A stretch of DNA of 64,000 bases from assembly GCF_047511655.1 (NCBI RefSeq), contig NC_133387.1, positions 24,050,353 through 24,114,352 of the forward strand. The letters run 5' to 3'. Shown here in pieces: positions 63,782 through 64,000 of this stretch (positions within the stretch are counted from its first letter, which is position 1; every line of letters starts with the position of its first letter). A model generated the notes under the pieces. The model made no database searches. It had not been told where the DNA came from and worked only from the letters and a program-made list of their open reading frames with translations. A program made the position numbers and the translations under genes. Origin of the DNA: Castor canadensis (Eukaryota; Chordata; Mammalia; Rodentia; Castoridae).

Positions 63782-64000
63782 ATCAAGGGCAAACACAACA
63801 AGGGGATTGGACTATGAGCACATGATAAAAGCGAGAGCACACAAGGGAGGGGTGAGGATAGGTAAGACACCTAAAAAACTAGCTAGCATTTGTTGCCCTT
63901 AATGCAGAGAAACTAAAGCAGATACCTTAAAGCAACTGAGGCCAATAGGAAAAGGGGACCAGGAACTAGAGAAAAGGTTAGATAAAAAAGAATTAACCTA

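Larger units (their letters stand above)
58838..64000 (+). mobile_element. LINE-1, 5'-truncated in ORF1, running off the window
   Basis: Sequence homologous to L1 begins at about 58838, inside ORF1, right after an old repeat. It continues through ORF1, a 50 nt spacer, ORF2 and 219 nt of 3' UTR to the window end. It lies antisense to CPA5 in the intron before exon 8. The frames are broken but easily followed, so the insertion is fairly young. The other copy at 54604-54975 predicts roughly 300 nt more to its poly(A). The 5' UTR promoter is absent, so it cannot be an autonomous source. Confidence 0.93.

Overview
The window is mammalian nuclear DNA: interrupted genes with GT-AG introns, ancient MIR, L2 and MER5 repeats, LINE-1 copies, and two kinds of tRNA/7SL-derived SINE. 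The SINEs (an ID-like tRNA unit, and a composite of a 7SL/B1-like head with a tRNA-derived tail) and the L1 3' ends point to a rodent, most likely a castorimorph such as a beaver. That species call rests on remembered repeat types and is only moderately sure. Gene order matches the human 7q32 block CPA5-CPA1-CEP41, read here from the other strand.

Layout. (1) 1-30515, plus strand: CEP41, exons 2 to 11. Every exon joins in frame to give 362 codons plus stop, so with the expected 11-codon exon 1 (left of the window) the protein is 373 residues, the human length. Introns 1 to 10 carry most of the repeats, including two old antisense L1 blocks near 6-8.8 kb. (2) 30516-39460: CEP41 3' UTR of unknown length, then the convergent intergenic space. 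(3) 39534-45681, minus strand: complete CPA1, ten exons, 419 codons, all catalytic residues present, a poly(A) signal, a TATA-like box and an upstream PTF1-like pancreatic element. (4) 45880-57398: intergenic, mostly old repeats plus two L1 3' ends and several SINEs. (5) 57399-58592, minus strand: the last three exons of CPA5; its other exons lie beyond the right edge. (6) About 58838-64000, plus strand: a fairly young L1, truncated inside ORF1, inserted antisense in the CPA5 intron before exon 8 and running off the window end.

How the genes relate: CPA1 and CPA5 are tandem paralogous M14 metallocarboxypeptidases with identical exon lengths and phases where both are visible. CEP41 is an unrelated centriole/cilium gene that faces them tail to tail.

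No wholly new system was found. The observations most worth checking are a textbook U12-type (minor spliceosome) intron in CEP41, a PTF1 site upstream of CPA1, an L1 tail nested inside a composite SINE with a clean target-site duplication, and a pair of near-identical direct L1 repeats flanking the last CPA5 exons.
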